Assembly (NCBI GenBank): GCA_023457435.1
Contig: JAEWLS010000030.1
Location: 177,628-241,627 of the forward strand
Reading direction: 5' to 3'
DNA: 64,000 nucleotides
Source of the DNA: Pseudomonadota bacterium
Lineage (GTDB): Bacteria > Pseudomonadota > Alphaproteobacteria > Rhizobiales > Rhizobiaceae
In this document: piece by piece, positions 51,303 to 59,169 of the stretch
Layout: each line of letters begins with the position of its first letter
How positions within the stretch are numbered: the stretch's first letter is position 1
The notes under the pieces: model-generated
What the model saw: the letters and a program-made list of their open reading frames with translations, nothing else
Databases searched by the model: none
Told to the model about the DNA's origin: nothing
Position numbers and translations under genes: made by a program

Positions 51303-52733
51303 ATGGCTACCGAGCTCGCGCTCTATATCGACGGCGCATTCTGCGGCAGTTCGACCGGCGCCACCGGCGACGTGTTCAACCCGGCCACCGGTCAGGTAAT
51401 CGGCAAGCTGCCGCATGCCGGCCGTGACGACATGGACCGCGCCCTGGCGGCGGCACAGCGCGGCTTCGAGGTGTGGCGCAAGACCACGGCGCACGAGCGC
51501 GGACGCGTCATGCGCAAGGCCGCCGACCTCATGCGCCAGCGGGCCGATGCCATCGCCGAGGCGATGACGCGTGAGCAGGGCAAGCCGCTCGCCGAAGCTA
51601 AGATGGAGGTCCTGCTCGCGCCAGAGCACATCGAGTGGTGCGCAGAAGAGGGGCGGCGTCTCTACGGGCGGGTGATCCCGTCGCGCACGCCGGGCGTCCG
51701 CCAGACCGTCTACCGCGAGCCGGTCGGACCGGTCGCCGCGTTCGCGCCGTGGAACTTCCCGGTCAACCAGAGCATCCGCAAGATCGCCAGCGCGCTCGCC
51801 GCCGGCTGCTCGATTGTCATCAAGTGCCCGGAGGAGGCGCCGAGCTCGTGCATCGAGATGGTGCGCTGCTTCCACGACGCAGGCTTGCCGGCGGGCGTCC
51901 TCAACCTGCTGTTCGGCGTCCCCGCCGACATCTCGTCCTATCTGATCGCGTCGCCGATCATCCGCAAGGTCTCCTTCACCGGCTCGGTACCCGTCGGCAA
52001 GCATCTGGCGGCGCTCGCCGGCCAGCACATGAAGCGCTCGACCATGGAGCTCGGCGGTCATGCGCCGGTGCTCGTCTTTGACGACGCGGACATCGAGCTT
52101 GCCGCGAAAGTCTCCGCCGCCGGCAAGTTCCGCAATGCAGGCCAGGTCTGCGTGGCGCCGACGCGCTTCTATGTCCAGGATCGCGCCTATGACGGCTTCG
52201 TCTCGCGCTTCAGCGAAATTACCCGCGCCCTCAAGGTCGGCGACGGCATGGACGCATCGAGCCAGATGGGTCCGCTCGCGGCCAGCCGTCGCGTCGACGT
52301 GATGGACGGCTTCGTCGCCGACGCCAGGCAGCGCGGCGCCAACGTTGCGGTCGGCGGCGAGCGCATCGGCAATGCCGGATACTTCTTCCAACCGACGGTG
52401 CTGACCGACGTGCCCGACGATGCGCGGATCATGACCGAGGAGCCGTTCGGGCCGATCGCGCCGATCGTGCGCTTCGGCGATCGCGACGAGGTGGTTCGCC
52501 GCGCCAACAGCCTGCCCTTCGGCCTTGCCGCCTATTACTTCACGCGCTCGCTCGACACGGCCAGCGCCGTGCTGGATGGCCTCGAGGTCGGCATGGTGTC
52601 GCTCAACGGCGCGCCGCTGAATTCGCCCGAAACGCCGTTCGGCGGCGTCAAGGACAGCGGCTATGGCAGCGAAGGAGGCACGGAAGGGCTGGACCCCTAC
52701 GTGACGCCGAAGTTCTTCGCACAGGCTGGCTAG
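51303..52733 (+). CDS. NAD(P)-dependent aldehyde dehydrogenase
   Basis: A 476-residue member of the aldehyde dehydrogenase superfamily, closest by eye to succinate-semialdehyde-type enzymes. The NAD region APWNFPVNQSIRK is followed by the general base in MELGGHAP (Glu249) and the catalytic cysteine in NAGQVCVAPTR (Cys283). It oxidises an aldehyde to an acid. In this context it may oxidise a product of the ThDP enzyme or of the aldolase-type enzymes. A GAAAGGGA ribosome-binding site precedes the ATG. Confidence 0.94.
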   Translation: MATELALYIDGAFCGSSTGATGDVFNPATGQVIGKLPHAGRDDMDRALAAAQRGFEVWRKTTAHERGRVMRKAADLMRQRADAIAEAMTREQGKPLAEAKMEVLLAPEHIEWCAEEGRRLYGRVIPSRTPGVRQTVYREPVGPVAAFAPWNFPVNQSIRKIASALAAGCSIVIKCPEEAPSSCIEMVRCFHDAGLPAGVLNLLFGVPADISSYLIASPIIRKVSFTGSVPVGKHLAALAGQHMKRSTMELGGHAPVLVFDDADIELAAKVSAAGKFRNAGQVCVAPTRFYVQDRAYDGFVSRFSEITRALKVGDGMDASSQMGPLAASRRVDVMDGFVADARQRGANVAVGGERIGNAGYFFQPTVLTDVPDDARIMTEEPFGPIAPIVRFGDRDEVVRRANSLPFGLAAYYFTRSLDTASAVLDGLEVGMVSLNGAPLNSPETPFGGVKDSGYGSEGGTEGLDPYVTPKFFAQAG

Positions 52734-52861
52734 AGGCTTCAGGCAAGGCGCCTCGTCCGTTTCTGGCTCATGCCTTCCCGTGCGTGGTGCGGGGAGGCTG
52801 TTGGCACTTGGCCGCGATTTCTGGCAGACGTGGGTGAAGATCGCTCACGCGGAGATCGAGA

Positions 52862-54511
52862 TTGTCGTCCCAGCCCACCGCCACGACCCTGTTCTACAAG
52901 GCGTACGCGCAGAATTTGCGCGATCTCGGCGTCGATACGTTGTTCGGCCTCATGGGCGACGCCAATCTCTACATGGCGGACAGCTTCTCGCGCGATTGCG
53001 GCGGGCGCTATGTGGCTTCGGCGCATGAGTCGGGTGCCGTCCTCATGGCGCTTGGCTATGCCCAGGTCACCGGCAAGGTCGGTGTCGCCACGGTCACCCA
53101 CGGGCCCGGCCTCACCAACACGATCTCGGCGCTGATCGAGGGCGTGAAAGGCACGACGCCGATGGTCCTGCTCGCCGGCGATACGGCGGTCGTGGACCGC
53201 GACAACTTCCAGAACGTGCCGCAGCGCGAGCATGTGCTGGCGACGGGCGCCGGCTTCGAACAGCTGCGCGCGCCGGCGACGCTCGCCGAGGACATGGCTG
53301 CAGCCTTCCGCCGCGCCGTCGTCGAACGCCGGCCGATCGTGCTCAACACGCCGGCCGACTTCACGTGGCTGGAGGTGGAGCACCGCCATGTGCCGCTCTA
53401 CCTGCCGGAAAGCCGGGCGGTGGTCCCCGACAGCGTCGACCTCGACAACGCGGTCGGCATCATTGCGTCGGCCCGCCGGCCGCTGGTGCTCGCCGGCCGC
53501 GGCGCCGCCGACGCGCGCTCCCGTGCCGCGCTCGTCCGTCTGGCCGAGCGCATCGGCGCCCCGCTGGCGACGACGCTGAAGGGCCGCGGCCTGTTCCGCG
53601 GAGAGCCGTTCGACCTCGGCATCATGGGCACGCTCGCCGGCGACGTCGCGACCGAGACGATGCTCGCCGCCGACTGCATCGTCGCCTTCGGCGCCGGTCT
53701 CAACAAGTACACGATGGGCCATGGCAGCTTTCGCGAAGGCAAGCGCCTCGTCCAGGTCAACGCCGAGGCCGGCGAAGTCGGCCGCACGCAGCAGATCGAT
53801 GCCGGCCTGGTCGGCGATCCCGCGCTGACCGCGGATCGTATCGTCGAGCTGCTCGACCTCGCCGGAATCGAGGCGTCCGGCTTCCGCGACGATGCGTTGC
53901 GGGAGCGGCTGGCGGCGTGGCGCATCCATCCGGAGCTGACGAAGGAACGCGCGCCGGGTACCGTCGACATCCGCCGCGCGCTGCTGGCGATCGATGCCGC
54001 CGTCCCGGATGACAGGATCGTGGTGCAGGACGGCGGCCGCTTCATGGTCGAATCCTGGAAGGCGGTCCGCGCGCCGGATCCGCGCTCCTACGTCCACACG
54101 GTCAACTCCGCCGCCATCGGCCACGGCTTCGGCCAGGCGATCGGCGCGGCCTTAGCCGGAGGCGGCAGGCCGGTGCTGTTCGTCGCCGGAGATGGCGGCT
54201 TCATGCTTTACGGCTGGAACGAGTTCATCACGGCCGTGCGCGAGAAGCTCGATATCGTCGTCGTGATCTGCAACGATGGCGGCTACGGCGCCGAATACAT
54301 CCAGTTCCGCCGCAAGAACCTCGATCCGTCGTCGTCGCTTCTCAGCTGGCCGGATTTCGCACCGATCGCGATAGCGATGGGCGGCGAGGGGATCGTCGTG
54401 CGCTCGGCCGACGATCTGCCGGCCGCGGTCGCGGCGATCGAGGCGCGCAAGGGTCCCATCATGGTCGAGCTCAAGCTCGACCCCGAGAGCCTGTCGGCGA
54501 TCACGCTTTAG
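52862..54511 (+). CDS. Thiamine-diphosphate-dependent enzyme (acetolactate synthase/decarboxylase superfamily)
   Basis: A 549-residue ThDP enzyme with the three-domain arrangement of the pyruvate oxidase/decarboxylase superfamily. The Pyr-domain glutamate is Glu56 in SAHESGAV, the middle domain includes RRPLVLAGRGA, and the PP-domain ThDP/Mg motif is VAGDGGFMLYGWNEF through NDGGYG. It may decarboxylate or ligate a 2-oxo acid. The substrate class cannot be chosen from motifs. The start is a TTG at 52862 with GGAG seven bases upstream. It lies 128 bp after the aldehyde dehydrogenase. Confidence 0.9.
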   Translation: MSSQPTATTLFYKAYAQNLRDLGVDTLFGLMGDANLYMADSFSRDCGGRYVASAHESGAVLMALGYAQVTGKVGVATVTHGPGLTNTISALIEGVKGTTPMVLLAGDTAVVDRDNFQNVPQREHVLATGAGFEQLRAPATLAEDMAAAFRRAVVERRPIVLNTPADFTWLEVEHRHVPLYLPESRAVVPDSVDLDNAVGIIASARRPLVLAGRGAADARSRAALVRLAERIGAPLATTLKGRGLFRGEPFDLGIMGTLAGDVATETMLAADCIVAFGAGLNKYTMGHGSFREGKRLVQVNAEAGEVGRTQQIDAGLVGDPALTADRIVELLDLAGIEASGFRDDALRERLAAWRIHPELTKERAPGTVDIRRALLAIDAAVPDDRIVVQDGGRFMVESWKAVRAPDPRSYVHTVNSAAIGHGFGQAIGAALAGGGRPVLFVAGDGGFMLYGWNEFITAVREKLDIVVVICNDGGYGAEYIQFRRKNLDPSSSLLSWPDFAPIAIAMGGEGIVVRSADDLPAAVAAIEARKGPIMVELKLDPESLSAITL

Positions 54512-54550
54512 GAAAAGACGGCCTCAGGCCGGAATGCATAGAGGAATGAC

Positions 54551-55762
54551 ATGACCGCAGCCCCGAACAAGCAGGCCCGTGCCGCCTTCAAGTGGGAGGA
54601 TCCGTTCCTCCTCGAGGGCCAGCTCAGCGAAGACGAGCGTGCCATCCGCGACGCGGCTTCGGCGTTCGCGGCGGACAAGCTGCTGCCGCGGGTGGAGAAG
54701 GCCTACCTCGAGGAGAGCACCGACCCTGCCATCTTCCGCGAGATGGGCGAGGCCGGCTTGCTCGGCGTAACCATTCCCGAGGAGTATGGCGGCATCGGCG
54801 CCGGCTACGTCGCCTACGGGCTGGTCGCGCGCGAGGTCGAGCGCATCGATTCCGGCTATCGTTCGATGATGAGCGTGCAGTCCTCACTCGTGATGTTTCC
54901 GATCTTCGAGTACGGCTCCGAAGAGCAGCGCCGGAAGTATCTGCCGAAGCTCGCCTCGGGCGAGTTCATCGGCTGCTTCGGCCTGACCGAGCCGGATGCC
55001 GGCTCCGATCCGGGCGGCATGAAGACGCGAGCCGAGAAGACGGCTGGCGGCTACCGCCTGAACGGCTCGAAGATGTGGATCTCCAACGCGCCGATCGCCG
55101 ACGTCTTCGTCGTGTGGGCGAAGCTGAAGGGCGCCGACGGCAAGGACGATATCCGCGGCTTCGTGCTGGAAAAAGGCATGAAGGGCCTGTCCGCTCCGAA
55201 GATCGAAGGCAAGCTGTCGCTGCGCGCTTCGATCACCGGCGAGATCGTCATGGCCGACGTCGAAGTCGGCGACGACGCGCTGCTGCCCAACGTGCGCGGC
55301 CTGTCGGGTCCGTTCGGCTGCCTCAACCGCGCCCGCTACGGCATCTCGTGGGGTGCGATGGGCGCCGCCGAGGACTGCTGGCTCCGGGCGCGCCAGTATG
55401 GGCTCGATCGCAAGCAGTTCGGCAAGCCCCTCGCCGCCACCCAGCTCTACCAGAAGAAACTCGCGGACATGCAGACCGAGATCGCCCTCGGGTTCCAGGC
55501 GAGCCTGCGGGTGGGGCGGCTCATGGACGAGCACGCCTTCGCGCCGGAGATGATCTCGATCGTCAAGCGCAACAATTGCGGCAAGGCGCTGGATATCGCC
55601 CGCCAGGCCCGCGACATGCATGGCGGCAACGGCATCCAGGCCGGCTATCACGTCATGCGCCATGCGCAGAACCTGGAGACCGTGAACACCTACGAAGGCA
55701 CGCACGACGTCCACGCGCTGATCCTCGGCCGCGCGCAGACCGGCATCCAGGCGTTCTTCTGA
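54551..55762 (+). CDS. gcdH: Glutaryl-CoA dehydrogenase
   Basis: This acyl-CoA dehydrogenase family flavoprotein oxidises and decarboxylates glutaryl-CoA to crotonyl-CoA and CO2. The 403-residue protein begins FKWEDPFLLEGQLSEDERAIRD and has GCFGLTEPDAGSDPG. It also has RYGISWGAMGAAEDCW, DMHGGNGI and the signature NTYEGTHDVHALILGRAQTG with the catalytic glutamate (about residue 382). This ending is specific to glutaryl-CoA dehydrogenases. It is followed 3 bp later by a CoA-transferase, so the two form a glutarate-use pair. Confidence 0.95.
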   Translation: MTAAPNKQARAAFKWEDPFLLEGQLSEDERAIRDAASAFAADKLLPRVEKAYLEESTDPAIFREMGEAGLLGVTIPEEYGGIGAGYVAYGLVAREVERIDSGYRSMMSVQSSLVMFPIFEYGSEEQRRKYLPKLASGEFIGCFGLTEPDAGSDPGGMKTRAEKTAGGYRLNGSKMWISNAPIADVFVVWAKLKGADGKDDIRGFVLEKGMKGLSAPKIEGKLSLRASITGEIVMADVEVGDDALLPNVRGLSGPFGCLNRARYGISWGAMGAAEDCWLRARQYGLDRKQFGKPLAATQLYQKKLADMQTEIALGFQASLRVGRLMDEHAFAPEMISIVKRNNCGKALDIARQARDMHGGNGIQAGYHVMRHAQNLETVNTYEGTHDVHALILGRAQTGIQAFF

Positions 55763-55765
55763 GCC

Positions 55766-56908
55766 ATGACCGAAGTCGCCCAGCCCCCTTTGGCCGGCTT
55801 CAAGGTGTTGGAGCTGGCGCGCATCCTTGCCGGCCCCTGGATCGGTCAGACGCTGGCCGATCTCGGCGCCGAGGTCATCAAGATCGAGAGCGCCGAGGGC
55901 GACGACACGCGCGGCTGGGGGCCGCCGTTCCTCGAGCGCGGCGATGAAAGGGTCGCCGCCTACTTTCACGCCGCAAACCGCGGGAAATCCTCTGTCGTCT
56001 GCGATTTCAACGACGCCGGCGACATCGCGCGCATCGAGGCGCTGGCCGCCGAGGCCGACATCGTGGTCGAGAATTTCAAGGTCGGCGGGCTGGCCAAATA
56101 CGGCCTCGACTATCCCAGCCTTTCGCGCGCCAATCCGCGGCTCATCTACGCTTCCGTCACCGGCTTCGGCCAGACCGGCCCGCGCGCGCCGCAGCCGGGC
56201 TACGACTTCCTGATCCAGGGCATGAGCGGCATCATGGACCTGACCGGAGACCCGGCTGGCGAGCCGCAGAAGGTCGGCGTCGCATGGATCGACGTCTTTA
56301 CCGGGCTCTACGGCGTCGTCGGCATCCTCGCCGCCCTGGCGGAGCGGGAAAGAAGCGGCCGTGGCCAGCAGGTCGACCTGTCGCTGTTCGATACGGGGGT
56401 CGCGGTGCTCGCCAATCAGGCGATGAACTGGCTGGTCGGCGGCAAGGTGCCGCGGCGGCTGGGCAACGCCCACCCCAACATCGTTCCCTATCAGGTCTTC
56501 CCGGCTTCCGACGGCCACCTGATCGTCGCGATCGGCAACGACCGCCAGTTCGTCGCGCTGATGGAGCTGCTTGGCCTCGGCGACTATGCGCGCGACCCGC
56601 GCTTCACCACCAACGCCGGCCGCGTCGAGCATCGCGAGGTGCTGTGCGCGATGATCGCCGGCCAGACGGCGCAGCGCACCAAGTCGGAGCTGATCGCAGC
56701 GCTGGAGAAAGCCGGCCTCCCGGGCGGGCCGATCAACACCGTCGCGGAGGCGCTCGCGGATCCGCAGATCGCTGCGCGCGGCATGCACATCGAGCCCGAA
56801 GGCGTGTCCGCCCTGCGCACGCCGCTCGTCTTTTCCCGCAGTCCTCTGTCGCTCGACAGGGCGGCCCCGAAGCTCGGCTCCGGCGAGCCGCGCTTTTCCT
56901 CTAGGTAA
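55766..56908 (+). CDS. CaiB/BaiF CoA-transferase, probable succinyl-CoA:glutarate type
   Basis: A 380-residue class III CoA-transferase with LAGFKVLELARILAGPWIGQTLADLGAEVIKIE, NRGKSSVVCDF, and GRGQQVDLSLFD with catalytic-type Asp209. Because it sits 3 bp behind gcdH, the likely donor/acceptor pair is succinyl-CoA and glutarate (SUGCT-like), which would make glutaryl-CoA. That specificity is inference. It converges on the AGE-family gene with an 8-bp overlap of ends. Confidence 0.92.
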   Translation: MTEVAQPPLAGFKVLELARILAGPWIGQTLADLGAEVIKIESAEGDDTRGWGPPFLERGDERVAAYFHAANRGKSSVVCDFNDAGDIARIEALAAEADIVVENFKVGGLAKYGLDYPSLSRANPRLIYASVTGFGQTGPRAPQPGYDFLIQGMSGIMDLTGDPAGEPQKVGVAWIDVFTGLYGVVGILAALAERERSGRGQQVDLSLFDTGVAVLANQAMNWLVGGKVPRRLGNAHPNIVPYQVFPASDGHLIVAIGNDRQFVALMELLGLGDYARDPRFTTNAGRVEHREVLCAMIAGQTAQRTKSELIAALEKAGLPGGPINTVAEALADPQIAARGMHIEPEGVSALRTPLVFSRSPLSLDRAAPKLGSGEPRFSSR

Positions 56909-58097
56909 GCGGCAGCAGCGCTGCCTGCAGCGAGTGATAGATGTCCGGCTTGCCGTGGAACTGCCGGGAGGCGGGCCGGCCGTCCTCGCCGAGTTCGGGG
57001 AACCAGCCGCCGCGTTCGTGGTCGATGAGGCGCTCGTCGGCGAAGCGCCACAGCCGCCGGTACCACTCCTCGTCGCCGGGCTGGGGATCGGCCTTGATCA
57101 ACGCTGCCAGCGCCCCGATGCCTTCCGTGATGGGCCACCAGTAGCGGTCGCGCACCGCCGGCTTGCCGGCGTCGTCCAGCGTATAGACCAGCCCGCCGTC
57201 CGGTCGCCACGCATCGGCGAGCGCGCGCTCGGCAAGTATTCGCGCCCGCCTCGGCGCTTCGTTGTCGCGTCTTCCCGTGAGATGCCAGTGCTCGAGCTGC
57301 AGCCGCGCCATCTCCAGCGAATGGCCGGGCGTCGTGCCCGCGGGACGGAACATCGGATTCCCCCGGTAGTCCGGGTCGGCCTCCCACTCCTCGGTATAGT
57401 GTTCGGGAATCCGCCAGCCGTGCGCGGGCGCCATGCGGCCGAGGAAGAAGTCGAGGATGCGTCCCGCCCGCTCCAGATGCAGCCTGTCGCCGGTGGCGAC
57501 ATATGCCGCCAGCATGGCCTCGACGCCGTGCATGTTGGCGTTCATCCCGCGATAGGTCGAGAACGGCTGCCAGTCGCGCAGGAACTCGTCGCGCAGCAAA
57601 GAGTGCCGCCCGTCCCAATAGTGCCGGTCGATGACTTCGGTGACATCGGCGATGAGCCGGTCGGCATCCGGATGCCCGGCCCGCTTTGCGGTGCAGCCCG
57701 CGAGCAGCACGAACACGTGTCCGTAGGCGAGCTTCGTCGCGTCGGCCGGCGCCTCCCCGGTCGCCGACCAGAAGTAGCCGCCATGCGCCGGGTCGCGGTG
57801 CGACTTCCAGAGAAATTCCATGCCGGCGTCGATGATCGCGTCGGCGCCCGCGTCGCCCGCAAGTTTCCCGAGCGCATAGGCGTGCACCAGCCGCGTCGTG
57901 GTGTGCAGTTCCTGCGGCCCGCGCGCCATCGGCGTGCCGTCCAGCTCCAGCACATCGAAGCCGCCGTCGTTTCTGAGGCTCGCTCGGAAGAAATCGAGCT
58001 GCCGTCGTGCCTCGCGCCCGAGCCAGGCGCGATGCTCCGCGTCGGTCAGCCACGACGCGGCCTCGCTGGACGCCAATTGCGGTATCTCGGCCACCAT
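56901..58097 (-). CDS. AGE-family sugar epimerase/isomerase
   Basis: The 398-residue protein belongs to the N-acylglucosamine 2-epimerase/mannose isomerase (alpha/alpha-barrel) family. The N-terminus SWLTDAEHRAWLGREARRQL is followed by GPQELHTTTRLVHAYAL, then YRGMNANMHGVEAML, GTTPGHSLEMARL and YWWPITEG, the conserved histidine- and aromatic-rich blocks. It interconverts free or acylated aldoses; specificity is unknown. The start at 58097 fits the family length. A longer frame to 58226 lacks similarity. A GGGAGGAG tract immediately precedes it, so GTG at 58094 is also possible. Confidence 0.88.
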   Translation of the reverse strand: MVAEIPQLASSEAASWLTDAEHRAWLGREARRQLDFFRASLRNDGGFDVLELDGTPMARGPQELHTTTRLVHAYALGKLAGDAGADAIIDAGMEFLWKSHRDPAHGGYFWSATGEAPADATKLAYGHVFVLLAGCTAKRAGHPDADRLIADVTEVIDRHYWDGRHSLLRDEFLRDWQPFSTYRGMNANMHGVEAMLAAYVATGDRLHLERAGRILDFFLGRMAPAHGWRIPEHYTEEWEADPDYRGNPMFRPAGTTPGHSLEMARLQLEHWHLTGRRDNEAPRRARILAERALADAWRPDGGLVYTLDDAGKPAVRDRYWWPITEGIGALAALIKADPQPGDEEWYRRLWRFADERLIDHERGGWFPELGEDGRPASRQFHGKPDIYHSLQAALLPLT

Positions 58098-58284
58098 CTC
58101 CTCCCATCCCTCCTGCTCGGAGAACCAAGTCCGGGCGGCAGGCGCAACGTTAATCCGAATTGGAAGCCTCCGGTAAGTGCGTTCGCGGGCAGGCTCCAGG
58201 GGCGACGGTGCGGCAACCCGCGCCATCTATTCGATCTTGTCGACCAGCCTCGCTCGGGGATTGCACGAGCCGGTTGGCGCTTGG

Positions 58285-59169
58285 TCAGCCATCCGCAAGC
58301 GGCACGACGTCGACCGCCTGCGCGATGGTCTGGCCTCCGGAGAGGCGCATGATTCCGCGCACCGGCGCCACGTCGGAATAGTCGCGGCCGCGCGCCACCA
58401 CGATGTGGTCGGTGGCGACGGCGACCGCGTTGGTCGGGTCGTATTCGACCCAGCCGAGCTCGTCGCCGCACCAGGCGCGCACCCACGCATGCATCGCGTC
58501 GGCGCCTTCGAGCCGCGGCTTCCCCTTGGGCGGGATCGTCCGCAGGAACCCCGACACGTAGCCCGCCGGGATGCCGACGCCGCGCAGGGAGGCGATCATG
58601 ACGTGCGAGAAGTCCTGGCAGACGCCGCGGCGCTTGGCGAAGGACTCCTCCGTCGGCGTGTCGACCTCGGTTGCATTGCCGTCGTAGGTGAAGTCCTCAT
58701 GGATGCGCATGCCGAGCGACGTCACCGCCGCCAGCGCCGACATGCCCGGCTGCATCGCCGCGCGCGCATAGGCGGTCATCGCCCCGCTGCGCCGCACGCG
58801 CGGCGAATCGGCGATGAAGTGAACCGGGGAGTTCGGCGCGAGCGACTTTTGCGCCGCGACCTCATCGCGCACGCGCGCGACCGGCGGCGAGATGTCGAGC
58901 GCCGGCGCGGCATCGCTGCGCATGACCCGCGCCTTCAGCGTGAAGTCCAGCTGCGAGTGCGCCGCGCGGTAGAAGAGTTCTGTCGCCGCGTTGCCGTAGA
59001 AGTCGGTCCTGTCGACGCGCCCCTCCGGCCTCGGACTGGCGTCCAGAAGCTCGGTGACGATCCGCTGCTCTCCCGGCAGGTTCAGCGGCCTGAGATGCAG
59101 CAGATGCCGCCCGGCATTTGCCGGCCGCTGGTACTCGTGGCTGATGCGCAGGGTTATGTCGTAAAGCAT
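58285..59169 (-). CDS. Transglutaminase-like cysteine peptidase-fold protein
   Basis: A 294-residue protein with an N-terminal transglutaminase-associated beta domain (YDITLRISHEYQRP, LHLRPLNLPGEQ) and a C-terminal transglutaminase core. The catalytic cysteine is in RRGVCQDFSHVMIA, the histidine in DAMHAWVRAW, and the aspartate in EYDPTNA. It starts within the stop of the preceding CP-ATP-grasp gene (TGATG at 59169). It belongs to the three-gene set with CP-ATP-grasp and DUF2126, thought to make and trim a peptide-like product; the product is unknown. Confidence 0.93.
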   Translation of the reverse strand: MLYDITLRISHEYQRPANAGRHLLHLRPLNLPGEQRIVTELLDASPRPEGRVDRTDFYGNAATELFYRAAHSQLDFTLKARVMRSDAAPALDISPPVARVRDEVAAQKSLAPNSPVHFIADSPRVRRSGAMTAYARAAMQPGMSALAAVTSLGMRIHEDFTYDGNATEVDTPTEESFAKRRGVCQDFSHVMIASLRGVGIPAGYVSGFLRTIPPKGKPRLEGADAMHAWVRAWCGDELGWVEYDPTNAVAVATDHIVVARGRDYSDVAPVRGIMRLSGGQTIAQAVDVVPLADG

